Assembly (NCBI GenBank): GCA_029204225.1
Contig: CM055107.1
Coordinates: 367,620-431,619 of the forward strand
Direction of reading: 5' to 3'
Length of the DNA: 64,000 nt
From: Diphasiastrum complanatum
Lineage: Eukaryota > Streptophyta > Lycopodiopsida > Lycopodiales > Lycopodiaceae
In this document: one piece after another, positions 50,015 through 62,938 of the stretch
Layout: every line of letters begins with the position of its first letter
Position numbering within the stretch: the stretch's first letter is position 1
The notes under the pieces: generated by a model
Told to the model about the DNA's origin: nothing
Seen by the model: only the letters and a program-made list of their open reading frames with translations
The model's database searches: none
Program-made: the position numbers and the translations under genes

Positions 50015-52970
50015 TTTGTTTCTTCAGCTCCCTCTCAAATCATGACAGCTTTACGATCCCTAGGCTGCTCCTCTGTCTCTCAAAGAGTCCTTTGTCCAGG
50101 GCGCTAGTGAAGATGTCAACAATCGGGCTGATTGTTTTAGACCGTGGATGCTTCTATGCATTCTGCATGGATAGTCAGGAAGTGAATTTGAGACGTATCC
50201 TAGGGGTTGATCCATGTAGACCTCATGCAAGAAGGCTATCTTCTCATCCACAATGTGGATCCTGAGGTCATAAGTTGCTGCATATGCAAATAACAGACGT
50301 AGGGACGAATGTTTGATGACAGGAGAGAAGGTTTCAAAGTAGTCAATACCATATCTCTGAGAGAAACCTTTTGCTACCAGTCTTGCCTTGTATTTGGTGA
50401 TGTTCCCATCTGGTCCGTATTTGAGCTTGAGAACCCATTTGCATTTGACAGTCTTGCGCTTATGTGGTAATGGCTCCAACGTCCATACATGGTTCTCCCT
50501 CATGAATTCCATTTCTTCGTTCATGGCTTGGATCAATTTGTCCTTTTCTGGACTTTCAACCGCTTTCTCGAAAATCTATGGTTCGCTATTGAATCCGCAG
50601 AACTCTTCTGATGTGTAAGCTGAGCTGCATGGCACATATCTTGCTGGCGCTCTTTGTGGTCTTGTCAACCTTTTGGGAGATCCTCCCAAGACAGTTATGC
50701 CTTTGCCTTTGTCTGCTCTGCTGGATCCGGCACCATTTTGGTTTACAGGAACTACGGCGGCAGGTTCCCTCTCGAATCTTTCTTCATCAAATTCGTCGTT
50801 CGAATGGGAGTCGACTCAAAAATCTTCATTTTTGTGTTCGTCCTCTGCTCCCTCTGTCATTGGCGGAAGGTCAGAGTAGTGTCTCTCCAGAACTTCGTAA
50901 CTGATAGGATCGTCATTGGCCATTGTCCTGCTCTCATCGAATCTGACATCTCTCACTATTTTCACAGTGTTCGTGTCTGGCATGTAGACTTTGTAGTACA
51001 GCGAATTGTTGTCATATCCTACCAAAAATCCCTGCTCGGCTTTCTCATCAAGCTTCTTTCGAAGCTTATCAGGAATATGTGCATAAGCTGCATAGCCAAA
51101 GATTCCGACATGAGACAGATTGGGCTTTCTACCCCACCATAGCTCATGTGGTGTCATATGAGGGACACCAGACTTGCTTGTTCTGTTCTGGATGTATGCA
51201 GCTATAGCTATTGCTTTAGCCCACAGTGCCCTTGGATCTTTCGAGTAGGCCATCATGCATCTGGTTGCTTCCATTAGGGTCATGTTCTTTCGTTCAGCAA
51301 CACCATTGTGTTGCGGTGTGTAGGCTGCAGTTCTTCTGTGAATGATGCCACGATCATTGCAGAAGGTATTCGCCACCTTGATCTGTTCTGATCTGCTTCA
51401 CTTTGCTGCCTGTACATCTCTCAGCCCAATTCACATATTTTGTGAGTTTATCAAGTGCTTCAGATTTATTCTGAATAAAATACACTCTAGCAAATTTGCT
51501 ATAATCATCAATGAAGGTTATATAATATTTTGAACCTCCTACTAAGATCACGTTGAATAGTCCATAGATGTCAGAATGCACTAGCTCCAGAATCTTAGTC
51601 GTTCTATAGGAGTCTTTGACAAATGGTGTGCATGACATCTTGCCCTTCAAACATGCATCACAGGTAGTCGAAATGGTTGCATTCGAGATGCTGGCCCCTG
51701 TTACTGCTCCATGATGGCTTGCTTGGTAAAGTGTCATTGAGTTCATGTGGCAGAGTCTCCTGTGCCACAGAGTGTCTGGCTGGTCATCATAATCGTGTTA
51801 GATCGTGTATTTAATAGAATTCGAATAACATATAAGGTTCAACGAGGTAGGTGTACCTTCAGATGATATAGGTTTCCTTTCCTTTTTCCTTGAGCGATCA
51901 AAGCACACGAACATGACATCTTTGAGTTTTATGTCTTTGCCATTGGTGTTGAGCCACAGTGAACCAATACTGTTCACTTGATGTCCAGATCCATCTCCAA
52001 GAACTATGAGTCTTGAGGGATCTGCACTTTTGAAATCAGACATTATACGTCTTGATGTCACAAAGTGTGAGGTGGCTCTTGAGTCTAAAATCACCTCATG
52101 TGTGTCAAATGTTAATGCTGCACACACGCCTTCACAGATATAGGCGGTCAAACAATTTATGTTCGTTCTTTCTTCGCCCATTTTTGAGCTCTCAGGCTCC
52201 TCGACATAGGATGAACTATTGATGTTCTCCTGTCTGTTCTGTGCTAATTTGTTTCTCGGGTTCTGGCGGCAATCCATGGCTGCGTGACCCTTCTTAAGGC
52301 AATGGATACAATCAATCTTGGTATTGAGCCAGCATGTATCTACTGTATGCTCGTCTCTTCTGCATCTCATGCAAGTCTTCTTGTCTGCACCTTGTTGTTT
52401 GACCTCCCTTTGCTCTTCCAGTTGCCCTTGCTGGTCCCCTCTGCTTGATGGTCATGATCCTACCTCTGATTCGACTCCCTCTTAGGCTTAAACTGCTTCT
52501 TGGATTTTTCTTTGTTGCCGCGGAGGGCCTCGCCAGAACCATCTTTGTGATCAAGATGTTCTCTGGCCTCGACTTCCTCTTGAATCTCGACAATCGCCTT
52601 TTCGAGGTTCATGGCGGGATCTTTCCTGAGCAGGGTTCTTGTCGTCTGGAATGATTTGGGTACATGAGCTGCTTCTCAATTGACATAGTATTCTCTGTTC
52701 CAGAGTTATGTAGTGACAAAAACAGATTCTTCATCTTTCTTACGAAAGAAGTGAGGCCCATCCCACTGCAAATTCGTCAACTGATCTTCCAGCATCATGA
52801 TTTGACTTCTTGATTTTGTCTAAAATCTGGTGAGTAATGCATCCCACATCTCCTTGGCTTTGGAGAGTGTAGCCAGGTCAAGTGTGAGACTATCTTCGAT
52901 GGAAGAGAATGCTATCCAAGGTTGGCTGAGCAGGTATAGCACGTGTTCAGGTACCAAAAATTCATTAGGT
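49945..52970 (-). mobile_element. Ty1/copia element: gag, protease, integrase, RT fragment, LTR stub
   Basis: In minus-strand order, gag (52,970-52,400; WDALLTRF, DQLTNLQWDG) and a CCHC knuckle CIHCLKKGHAAMDC at 52,310 come first. Protease follows (ILDSRATSHF, family DSGATSH, Gly replaced by Arg, 52,090), then the pre-integrase HRRLCHMNS (51,760). The integrase has all three acidic positions: HSDIYG (51,640), RTDQGGEYLLQ (51,370) and GVAERKN (51,290), with a frameshift between the last two. RT starts MIQAMNEEMEFMRENHVW, then VKCKWVLKLKYGPDG and KARLVAKGFSQRYGIDYFETFSPV. At about 50,130 RT stops in SIHGLKQSAR, well before YVDD, and joins the RNase H end (ALDKGLFERQ-like, 50,100-50,060). A short LTR stub follows to about 49,945. 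Confidence 0.88.
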
Positions 52971-54180
52971 TGACCTACTCAAGTCACTTTGATCTAACCA
53001 TTAGGTATACCTATCTATGGTAGCTAGATTAACACCAACTTTCTTGATTTTTGGAGCTAGCTCCTAAATTCTAGGAAACTTGACCAAAATTCTTGTCTAA
53101 CTCCTAATACTTGGATCTAAACTACCTAGGCTATTCTTAACACATGTGAGAAGCCTCTACACGTGTGGGACCCACCTATGTATAATTTAACAAGGTTTTA
53201 TCAAGCTAAAATTTGTAAATTTTGACAATTTTTGACACTACTCCTCACATTTAGCTTGATAAAACTATGGTGCATCTATCTCCACTCTAAAATCTAATCT
53301 TAGCTAGCAATTTCTACACTTGATGATGTATCAATTGAGCTTATAAGTGCATGTGGAATGTTTTCAAATTCACTTTGTCTTGCTTTATCCATATAAGTGA
53401 GCCTTGAGGGCTCCATGTTGTTGCTTGAAGACTTTCTTGGAGTCCTCGAGTTTTACGCTTGCTCCTCCTCTTGACTTGATTCCAAGCCATAAATGATTTG
53501 GATTCATTGATGATCAACACATGCTTTTTCAATCTTATAGTTCTTCGCTTCATAGAAGATTGCATCTCTACTCATTACAACTCTCTTATTACAGGAAATG
53601 CAAATCCAATAAGCTTTTCTTGAAGAGCAATATCCTACCATTATTCCTATCATTGATGTAGGATTTTCTTTGGTCCTTACATTGGAATGATCATGCAAAA
53701 ATCATGTGGACTCAAATATTTCCGAAGCAAACATATTAAATGATTACATTATTCAAAAACTATTACAAAAATAGTTATCGAATGAAATTGCTTTATCAAC
53801 AACAAATGTAGATTGGAGAGCATTCAATTTCATTGTTTTGTCATATCCACATAATGTACTAAACATCATGAATGTTGGAGATAAGAAACAAGTCACTTCA
53901 TGTCTTATAACATTGTCTATGAAGGATTCAAAGATAATACAATCTCCATTGCTTCTTACACTTGCAAAGTGCACACTTGAGTGAAGATATTGCATGAACT
54001 TTGATTACTTGGCTCCACTTGCAATAATCTCTCGATATCTCTTGATAAAGCAAGCATTAACTTCAAACACAACTTGATAACCAGTATCCAACATTTGTTG
54101 ACACTAAACAAGATTTTACTGATGTTACGAACATACAATACATTATCAAGTTTCAAAATCTTGCACACATTTTACCATAT
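52960..54180 (-). mobile_element. Second copia fragment and 3' LTR
   Basis: From 54,168 downward: KILKLDNVLYVRNISKILFS (the copia segment after protease), then after deletions PTSMIGIMVGYCSSRKAYWI and SCNKRVVMSRDAIFYE (the end of integrase, 53,640-53,540). A basic stretch follows, then a PPT-like GTGAGGAGTAG and an LTR-like block from about 53,242 to 52,960. Similar to the fragment at 8,470-9,290. It lies directly upstream of the larger copia. Confidence 0.65.
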
Positions 54181-54420
54181 TAAAATGATTTTGATGTCTA
54201 TTCAAGTGACATGAAGATGTCAACATGAATAGACTTCTTGTTTTTTGTGCCAATGTTTCAAGCATGGAGTGTTTGGAAGTCTTAAATTAGTCCCTATATT
54301 GTTGGGTTCACAATTTTTTCATAATGCAAATTTGTAGATTTTCAGATCTTCGACTAAATAATTATTGTCCAACATATGATAGAATTCATTTCATAATTGA
54401 TTTGTCTATTTTTAACATCC

Positions 54421-55257
54421 GCAGGTAGTTTTGCACATACCCATGAGTGGAAGTGGCAGTGGCAGCGGACGTCGTCGATCCAGATCTGTATATGAAGATT
54501 ACACCGCCAGCTTGATTGATACCATGTCGCCCGAACAAAGGGCGGTTGTTAGTAGGCAAATGCTTAACAGATTAGAAGGCGCCGCATAAGGACCTTCATC
54601 TCCATCGGTTGCTACAGATGAATTGTCCTCCAACCCTCACTACAATTTAAATGTTGATGGGGATGTAGTGAGGGATGAAAAAGGGACAATTTTTATTAAT
54701 AAGTTGCATTTGTTATGTTCCTATTATTTTGGAACAAGTCTTTTGGAAAAATGGTGTCATCAACCTGGAGAATCAAAATCCAGGATTATGTAGGAGCTGC
54801 GAGAAGAATTCTCACAAGAAAATGAGTTTGATCCAGGAGCCATATCAAAAGATATGAGCAAATGGATTCGACATAAGAGGGTTGCCATGCGGGACACACT
54901 TCGGGCAGGCAAGTCAAAACCTACCTGGTGTTCGAAGCCAAGTTGGAAGGCCTGCAAGGATGAGTGACATCCACGTGGACTGTCATTTTCCACGTGGCAT
55001 CCCCAAACGACTGCCTTGTGGCAACAATTTTCGACATGTTTTAAGGTGACGGATTCCGACATCTAATTTGAATTACAATCCGACAGTCTGCCGGTAGCCG
55101 GAAAGGAAGACATGTCAGATTTCGACGTGTCGAATTCCGACATATCGTTTGCGATAGATTTTTCGACAGATCCTCCGACATCCCAAATTTGACGAATTTG
55201 TTTTTCGCGATTCTATGTCGGAGTATATGTCGAAAACAACTAGTTTTTGTTGTTGTG
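54421..55257 (+). mobile_element. CACTA-like transposon 3' part
   Basis: A broken frame reads MSGSGSGSGRRRSRSVYEDY (54,444) and SPEQRAVVSRQMLNRLEG, then KWCHQPGESKSRI and EFDPGAISKDMSKWIRHKRV with AMRDTLRAGKSKPTW (54,800-54,925). These resemble the product encoded beside the ends of plant CACTA elements. From about 55,040 to 55,257, TCCGACAT and ATGTCG-type subterminal repeats in both orientations lead to CTAGTTTTTGTTGTTGTG, the complement of a CACAACAACAAAAACTAG terminus. Bases 54,181-54,420 hold nothing clear. Confidence 0.55.
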
Positions 55258-55916
55258 AGGGAATTGGACCCCTTCTTTTCCTCCTCCTAATTTAATTGGC
55301 TTAGTGGCCGAAGGGCCCTCAAACTTGATTGGACCAATTTCATGGATCTCTCTCTTTTGATTGGTCACATGATCATAAGTGTCACTCACCCTTTCTCATC
55401 ATGACAAATGTAGAAAGCCTAAGCTAGGTCGAGCCACATCACACTCCAAATTTGGCCCTATCACCTACTAACATGTGTATAAGGACTAAAAAAAGTCTAG
55501 ACACTCCTAAACTCAACATAGATAACTTTTACCAAATAGACTCTTCAACTTATTAATGATCTATCATGGACATTCTAGATTCGAATCTAGAATGGACTCC
55601 TCAAATTATTAATGATCTATCATGGATATTCGAATCTCGAACCAATAGAATACTACGTAGTTTAAATAACCGTGCAATGTTACCTTAATCGTGGCGGCTG
55701 TACTTCATATTGTTATTATAATGTTTGGATGAATTAATTAGCCAAGCTTTGAAACTCAAACCATCTCTCTCTATTTAAGTTGCATAGCAAAGAAGCATAA
55801 TATGGAACAAATTACAAGGTAACATTGTTTGCATCCTCTCTCTTGGAGTTTGTGAGACGGAGCGTAAAGAGGGCGAAAGAGAGCGCATTTTACATCGATC
55901 AATCAACATTCTATAA
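55258..55916. other. Unannotated spacer end
   Basis: No gene. The last part (55,750-55,916) looks like ordinary unique sequence and stops at the inner boundary of the right arm. An open frame from 55,825 across the boundary is in the wrong phase for RNase T2. Confidence 0.35.
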
Positions 55917-56088
55917 TGGCCTGGATCCTACTGCGACACTAGCAGCAGCTGTTGCTATCCCACTACAGGAAAGCCTGCATCCGATTTTTCCATTCACGGC
56001 CTGTGGCCAAATTACAACAATGGCGGCTACCCATCCAGCTGCGATCCCAACAATCCCTTTGACATCAGCCAGGTCCTCTCGCTTCCCC

Positions 56089-56122
<34 letters not shown>

Positions 56123-56731
56123 TTGTCAATTTTACCATATCAAAGATTTTATTCGTCATTGGAAAGACTTTTCTTATGTACTTAGGGCTAATGAAGTTGA
56201 CGCATGCATGCCCTGTTTATATCTCAAACGTATTTATTAATCTATCTAACCTGCGGCGGCTTATTTTCAGAAAAGAATTAATGTGATATATCTCTCTCTT
56301 TCAGGTATCTGATTTAGAGAGTCAGTTACAAACAAGTTGGGATTCACTTTCATGCCCTAGCAGCGATGGCACAAGCTTTTGGACCCATGAGTGGGACAAG
56401 CACGGAACATGCGCCGAGTCTTTATTTAGCCAACACGCATACTTTCAAAGTGCTTTGAACTTGCGAAGCTCCGTTAATCCACTGGGAGGTCTCAGCGCTG
56501 CAGGCATTAATCCCGATGATGGAGCTTATAGTTTGACAGCTATTCAGAATGCTCTAACTTCTTCGCTTGGCCACGCACACTCCAGGAGTGCAATGTAGCA
56601 GTGATGCTTCCGGTAACAATCAACTGTATCAGCTGTACATATGTGTGGCAACTGATGCTTCCACATTGATTGATTGCCCAGTTTTCCCGACATCCGGCTG
56701 TTCATCGACTGTGCTCTTCCCGTCTTTCTGA
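55917..56731 (+). pseudogene. S-like RNase T2 pseudogene (right arm copy)
   Basis: Exon 1 55,917-56,072 begins WPGSYCDTSSSCCYP with a TAA immediately before it in frame. Intron 56,073-56,304 contains a 29-bp CT tract (56,091-56,119). Exon 2 56,305-56,731 has CAS II intact (FWTHEWDKHGTC). A 4-nt insertion in GGCCAC[GCAC]ACTCC at about 56,574-56,577 shifts the frame and gives TAG at once after HSRSAM, removing the last 45 or so residues, including two conserved Cys segments. About eight substitutions separate its exon 2 from the left copy. It lacks the signal peptide like its partner. Confidence 0.92.
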
Positions 56732-57862
56732 TATATACTTCGTGTCGCAATATGCACTGCAAATTTTGTTGTTGAAGAAATCACTCAGGACCAGAAGAGT
56801 GTATATATGTATGTATAGCAGCATTGATGAGTCTTGGAAATTATTATTCTTTTGCTTAGCATCTTCATTAGAAACGTAGCATAGCATTGTTACGGGAACA
56901 ATGCTTATAATATAATAAATGCAAGGATGTGAAGTTATTCAACAATGAATTAGCCATTTTCACTAATTCTATTGTCTTTCCATTGCCAAAATTTAAAATT
57001 CCACTAATCAATCATCCTTTCTTTCAAGGGGGGACATTCTTAGTTACCAAACTCCTGCATTGAATTATTTGGGGATTGCAATTGGGAGGTAGGCCTTGAA
57101 TGCATGGCAGAAGGACCCAGGACGCGGCCGTACTTCCCTGTTGTAAAAACCTTTTTAAACTTCTTTCTGCCGCAACTTCTTTTAACACTCACCTTGCTTT
57201 CCACTGACTCTACTCTGTAACATGCTTCAATTTATTTCATAAAACAGGAAAAACTGACTTTCACGTTGAGATGAACCTATTGGAACAAGTCATGAAAACC
57301 AAGAACTTAGTATGTTTTAAAAGGAAAAATGTCAAGGGATTCAAAATTTTAAGGGATTTTTCAGTGAATATCGCAATAAAAGACGAGAGAGTCCGTTCCT
57401 ACAAGCCATTATTATGACAAGATATGACCCACTGAAGTCACTAAGAAATTCATTCACTTACTTAAAGGGTGAGTGATGCTATGCAAAATTAAGGCAAATT
57501 TATTTCCATGCAACGACCACCTATTACATCTTTATCTCTCTACAAGAGTGGGGACCACATAATCTCTCTTTTCTCTCTCTCTCTCTCTACCCACATCCCC
57601 CAAAAGTGGGGACCATCTATGACTTTATGTGGGGATCATGAACTGTACTTGTCATGAAGCCCTTCATGGTATTTATGACACTTTCATGGGGCCCTTCAAA
57701 ATCTTTATGACCTCAAGCCATACCAATTCTTTTCCACAAATTAATGCACTTATGGAATACAAGGGAAAACTCAAAGGAATCATTTACTATTAGTTCAAAT
57801 TCTCAATACTTATGAGGTCTTCCATTTAATGAGAAAACATCTAGATGACCAATATATGATTC

Positions 57863-58137
57863 AAGTTTTTTGAGATCATATATTTGTATTAGAACATACT
57901 CAACAATGAGATCATAAATAGATTCATCTAATAGATCAAGCATCTTGACTAAAATAGAAAAATCACAAACATTAGTAGTCAAGATCCAACATAGAAAATT
58001 AAATAAAAGCTTGAAATTAGATACAAAATTTACAACAACTGTCTTATAATAGGCACACTAATAGTATTACCAATCACATAATCACATATGTAAACACTGA
58101 AAACCAACGCGTAATATATGTATATATATATACATAC

Positions 58138-58198
<61 letters not shown>

Positions 58199-58250
58199 AA
58201 CTAAATCTAAGTGTATTAAATTATAATGAAATGAGCAAAGGACATTCCTT
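57863..58250. mobile_element. Right-arm-specific insertion
   Basis: The left arm reads straight across (ACATTGTTTATATCATTATATTGG at 36,950-36,973). In the right arm the halves are separated by about 390 bp ending with a 55-bp GA tract and ATATGTATATATATATAC. No clear target duplication or terminal repeat, so the class is unknown. Confidence 0.6.
58140..58195. repeat. (GA)n microsatellite
   Basis: About 55 bp of GA next to an AT-rich TATACATA run, inside the right-arm insertion. Confidence 0.97.
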
Positions 58251-59664
58251 ATTATTAAACAATGTACAATAGATGATTAGTATGACACATTATTTCGACA
58301 CCTCATGGTTAATATTGATTACCACATTTTCTTCGAAAGCCAAAATATAAGACAAGGTGATTGATACATCACGAGAAACTTTGCCTTACGTAAGTCATTC
58401 GCATCCATGACAAAATAAAAAATTAAGACAAATTGTATTTTGAAAGAGTTTAAAAATTTAGAAAAAAAACTCATTTCAATGCTCAAACTCATCTAGGATA
58501 TCTGAATATTGAAAGGCGGACTCTTGTAGTTTTTTTTTGTTGATTGGCCTACTCTCTTAGCAAACAAGAAGTTTTCAAATTCTATTTTTAGGAAAGTATC
58601 TATATATTAAAGCTTGTATGAGCTTAGGATTTTCTGTTATTGAATGACACTTAAGGTATGTTGTAATCGCTTTTCATTGTTGAATAGCATTAGATGAGAA
58701 GACATTTTATTTTTCCAACTATGTAAAGGGAATACACTAGTTGTATTGTTTATGGTTGATGTAACACACAATCTTTTGAAATGGGTCAAAATCCTAAAAA
58801 AGAGTAACCAGATTTCAATTTTATTTTTACCCAAAACTTGCTTTGTCAAGAAATTGTTTTTTTCGAAAATCACAAAAAATATGCATTTAGACCAAAAAAA
58901 TCAATACACCATGTCCAAACAAATTAAATTTTCTAGTAGCACCTTAAAATTTAGAAATGTCCCAGTGAACAAAATACACAAATATTTATGGTGCTTTAAT
59001 AGTCTAAATTGAGTTTCATGAAAATAACTTGCTGAATACATTTGAAGCTAGTTACGATAATCCACAAATTTTGAAAACATTGAAAATAATTTTTAGATTG
59101 TTTTCTTTTACAATTCAAATTCCAAGGAATTCTTACTAGCTCCTCTCAACTCAGTGCTCGAAATATTATCAAGATTTTCCTTTTCAGCTGAAGAAGTTGA
59201 TGACCCATCACCCTCATTAGAGTCTATCGTTGAATTCTCATCTGAGTCAGCATCCAATAAGTTAAGAAAACAGCTTTTTAAAAAAAAACCCGACCGGATC
59301 TATCACCACAGCACAATGTCAAGTGCAATAAGACAAGACAACAGAATTGTCTCCACACACTGTATATTCAACTGATAAGCAAGTACAAAGATAAAGTTGC
59401 TTTAAAGCACTCAAAGGGCTCGTAAAAGAAAGACGGCCTGATAATTCTAGAACTGAGCACACGTGGTGCCGTCGAAATAAGAAAGCACTGTATAAGTCAA
59501 TCATTGCTATTTTAACTTTCTTCCTCAATGATCAACATCTCTCTTTATTTTAAAGTTTACTCTATTCATGGAACATACCTCCATGATAGTATTAAAAGTA
59601 CAGGCTTTTTATATAACCAGATCTAAGCCAAGTTTGGCTCTAAAAGTCTCAAACTTTTCTTTAC

Positions 59665-60077
59665 TTAAAGCTTTCGTAAATATATCAGCAACTTGTAACA
59701 ACGTAGAATAGTGTCAATACATATATCTTCAGATTGTAGCTTTTCACGCACAAAGTGATATTTTACCTCAATATGTTTTGTCCTCGCGTGAAAGACATGA
59801 TTCTTAGCCAATTGTATTCCACTTTGGTTGTCACAGAAAATAACAGTAGGATTTATCTGCTTCATGCCAATCTCACATAAAACTTACATAGCCAAACAAC
59901 TTCCTGGGTAGCAGAACTTAACACTTTATATTTGGCTTCTGTAGAAGAAAGAGAAATAGCATCTTGCTTCTTGCTGGACCATGAAAAACAACCGCTACCA
60001 AAATTGAAGGCATAACCTGTTGTTGACTTTCTATCATCTACATTGCCTACCCAATCAGCATCAACATAACCCTGCAA
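59665..60077 (-). pseudogene. Copia RNase H, right copy
   Basis: [35 protein letters not shown] (the usual Glu retained in STEA, Arg-Ala region changed) and, after a frameshift near 59,870, [20 protein letters not shown] with [12 protein letters not shown]. Broken before the ADIFTKA tail. Confidence 0.9.
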
Positions 60078-60530
60078 CTTAGGTAAAACACTTTGTCTTT
60101 TGTAGATTAGGCCAAGGTTAGGTGTACCTTATTTCACATACCTCAAAGTCCTTTTTGCAGCTTTCCAGTAGTCCATAGTGGGTGATGACAAAAATTGGCT
60201 AATCAGACTTACAACATAGTAGATATCAGGATGTGTAGTCATAAGATATATCTAACTCCCAACTAGTTGATGAAATAGAATAGCATCAACATGTGCACTA
60301 TCATCAATACGAGATAATTTCTTACCAACTTCGCAAGGGGTGATGGAAGGTTTGCACTCTGTCATGCAAAATCTCTCCAATACCTCGCGCACATACTTGT
60401 TTTGACATAACCTGATATCACTGCCAGTTTGCCATACTTCAACACCCAAGCAATAATGCATAAGATCTAAATCTGTCATCTCAAATTGCTTGCATAAGTT
60501 GGCTTTGATAGAATGAGTGAGATTCTCACC

Positions 60531-61148
60531 CTAAACCGTGATAATGATATCATCAACATAAAGTACAATCAAGGCAAAGTTATCTTTGTTTACAAGAACA
60601 TAAAGATTTGGATCTGAATTTGTTCTTACAAACCCATGAGAAAGAAAGTAATTGTCAATGTGTCCATACCATGCGCGTGGCACTTGCTTAAGGCCATAAA
60701 GTGCTCTACGTAGATTGCATACTTTATGTTCTTGTCCTTTTGCCATGAAGCCCTGCGGTTGGTGGACCATGTAAACTTCTTCCTCTAAGTCACCATTCAA
60801 AAATGCGGACTTCACATCCATTTGATGGATCTTCCACCCAAAATGAGATACTAAGGCAATGATAAGGCATAGCGTAGTCCACTTAGCCACTGGAGCAAAT
60901 GTCTCTTCATAGTCAATTCCTTGATTTTGCTCATAGCCCTTCACTATTAGGTGTGCCTTATGCTTTGCTATCATGCCATTTGCATGAAACTTTGTTCTAA
61001 ACACCCATTTGCTATCAATGGATTTCTTTTCAGGTGGTAGATCAACCACCTCCCATGTATCATGCTTGTGGATGGATTCCATCTCCTCTTCCATTGCCCT
61101 TTGCCACTTAATCTCCATAGACTCGGTTTTGTGCTTCCTAGCCAACAA
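60531..61148 (-). pseudogene. Copia reverse transcriptase (RVT_2), right copy
   Basis: Open frame of 205 codons: WQRAMEEEMESIHKHDTWEV, SKWVFRTKFHANGMI, YEQNQGIDYEETFAPVAKWT, IHQMDVKSAFLNGDLEEEVYM, LYGLKQVPRAWYGH, and the catalytic LYVDDIII near 60,545. It then breaks at 60,531 but continues in the same family order at 60,479-60,252 (CLGVEVWQTGSDIRLCQN). The ATG is internal to the ancestral polyprotein. It lacks every upstream domain. Confidence 0.93.
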
Positions 61149-61470
61149 ACCATCGTGAATTTGCAGCTCTCTGTTCTTGTCCGGTGATTGTAGCTACCAC
61201 CGACTCTGATACCAAGTTAAGAAAACACTTAAAAAAAAAACCGACTGGATCAATCACCACACTACAATGTCAAGTGCAATAAGACAAGAAAACAAAATTG
61301 ATCACCACAAACTGTATGTTCAACTGATAAGCAAGTACAAAGATAAAGTTGCTTAAAAGAACTCAAAGGGCTTGTAAAAAAAAAGACGGCCCGATAGTTC
61401 TAGAACTGAGCGCACGTGGTGCCGTCGAAATAAGAAAGCACTGTATAAGTCAATCATTGCTATCTTAACT

Positions 61471-62938
61471 CAATATTGATAGAAAATTGTGTATTGTGGC
61501 ATTGCTATGACGAAGTTAATGGTTTGTCTCTTTGTGGGTGGACTCTGTAAGGTTGGAGATTGCATGGCTCCTTTCTTGTGTAGGTTCTATTCTGGATGGA
61601 ACTCCACATATCACAAGTGGATAAGATCTTGAAAACATTTTATGCAATCACTCTTTTAGTAGATGTGCAATCCTTGAAAAAACTACAAGTATTGCACATA
61701 TGACTACCATTCTTACATAATGTCCTCTAAATTGGAACCAATGCAAATTTGTTTAGGTAGTGTTACTCGAGTGTGATTGATGTTCCTAAGTGACAAAGCC
61801 TAGAATCTATCAAGAAAGTAGACAATCTACTTCTAGTCTCTAGATGAATGTTGTTTGTCAATCAATCATTTGGACCAAGTAAAAAAGGGGTAGGAACTTG
61901 TTGCACACTCGTTTAGAGTCATTTCCATGATCTAAAAAGAAATGCAATGCCAAGTGTTGCGAATGATTTTTGGACAATATTGTACAAACATGTTACTCAA
62001 ATGCAGAATAAGGTTGAATTAAATCAAGCTGATTTTGCAGTCCTAGTCTTTTACACCAATATTTGGATGATTCAGCATGACAGCCTAAAGAAGGTGCAAG
62101 TTGTTTTCTTCTGTTGGTTTAAACTGGAAGAGTGTTGCAGCTGAAGAACTTGAGTGCATGTTTCATTTGTAGCAAGTCTTGATGTAATGTTTTCCAATGG
62201 AACATTGCAGCTATGAAAAAGAATATGCCCAACTGTTTTGTATTATGATTTCCATGACTGGGGGTCTTGTTTTTCCCGATTTGTGTTTAAAAATAACGTG
62301 TTGTGCCTCAAAGCACTTAGTAGGAGAGATTGATCAATGGACATGATGCATGTTACCTTGCAATTTGTGGAGCATACTTTATTTGACTTGGTTCAATATG
62401 TCTTGATGTGGCTAACGTTGCTTACCTGAGTGTGAGTGTGACTAAATGAAAACCTTGCAAATCTCTCCACTTTTGGAAATGTCTCTTTTAATGCAGCATT
62501 CCTCTTCTCCTCAAGGTTTACAATTAGAGTTCAGTACATGGGAATGTCAAATATTGTGTGCCTATAAACTCATAATCTGCTTATGGGTTAGAGGTAGATC
62601 TACGGGCGTTGTGATTACATTTAAACCTTCCTACAACCTACTGAGACATGAAGACTCATTTTCCCTTGGTAGACCTCGAAATGTTTGATTTACTACCCTC
62701 CAACTCTTGAGAATCACTCAATAGGTCTAATAGGCTATCTTGATGTGATTTCATCTAAAGCTCACTTGAGCTAGTTAACTTACAGATTCCTATGGGATGG
62801 GAGTTGTATAGATTGAGTATAAATGTCTCGTATGCTAGTGACTCTTAAGGAAATGGGATTGGTACATTTGTTCCATGCCACTAGATTCAAATTCCCTTTT
62901 CATGTAAAATTGGTAAAGAGCTTTTGAAGCTTGCATGT
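61471..62938. repeat. Right arm, middle part
   Basis: Reverse complement of 29,718-31,720, from the copia target site to TTGCATGT. The 62,290-62,500 part (ATGATGCATGTTACC, ACTTGGTTCAATATG) gives a clean match to 30,200-30,330. Non-coding. Confidence 0.87.

Larger units (their letters stand above)
56732..59259. repeat. Right arm, inner part
   Basis: Reverse complement of 35,964-38,208, including the acidic phrase next to the copia LTR (59,110-59,255). It carries an insertion of about 390 bp (57,863-58,250) that is not in the left arm, with its own GA tract. No gene recognised. Confidence 0.87.
59260..61470 (-). mobile_element. Copia element with AG...CT LTR ends, right arm copy
   Basis: In minus-strand sense: 5' LTR 61,470-61,215, PBS TGGTATCAGAGT (61,214-61,203), interior, purine tract GAGGAAGAA and 3' LTR 59,517-59,260. 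It is flanked by CAATA at 59,255-59,259 and 61,471-61,475, the complement of the TATTG duplication of the left copy, so it is the same ancient insertion. The interior goes straight from the PBS to RT: there is no gag, protease or integrase. It is 2.2 kb long and dead, but RT is long and open. Confidence 0.93.

Noticed and set aside
55825-56286. A 153-codon open frame across RNase T2 exon 1 and intron
   Set aside because: It is out of phase with the RNase T2 reading frame and runs through the intron CT tract.
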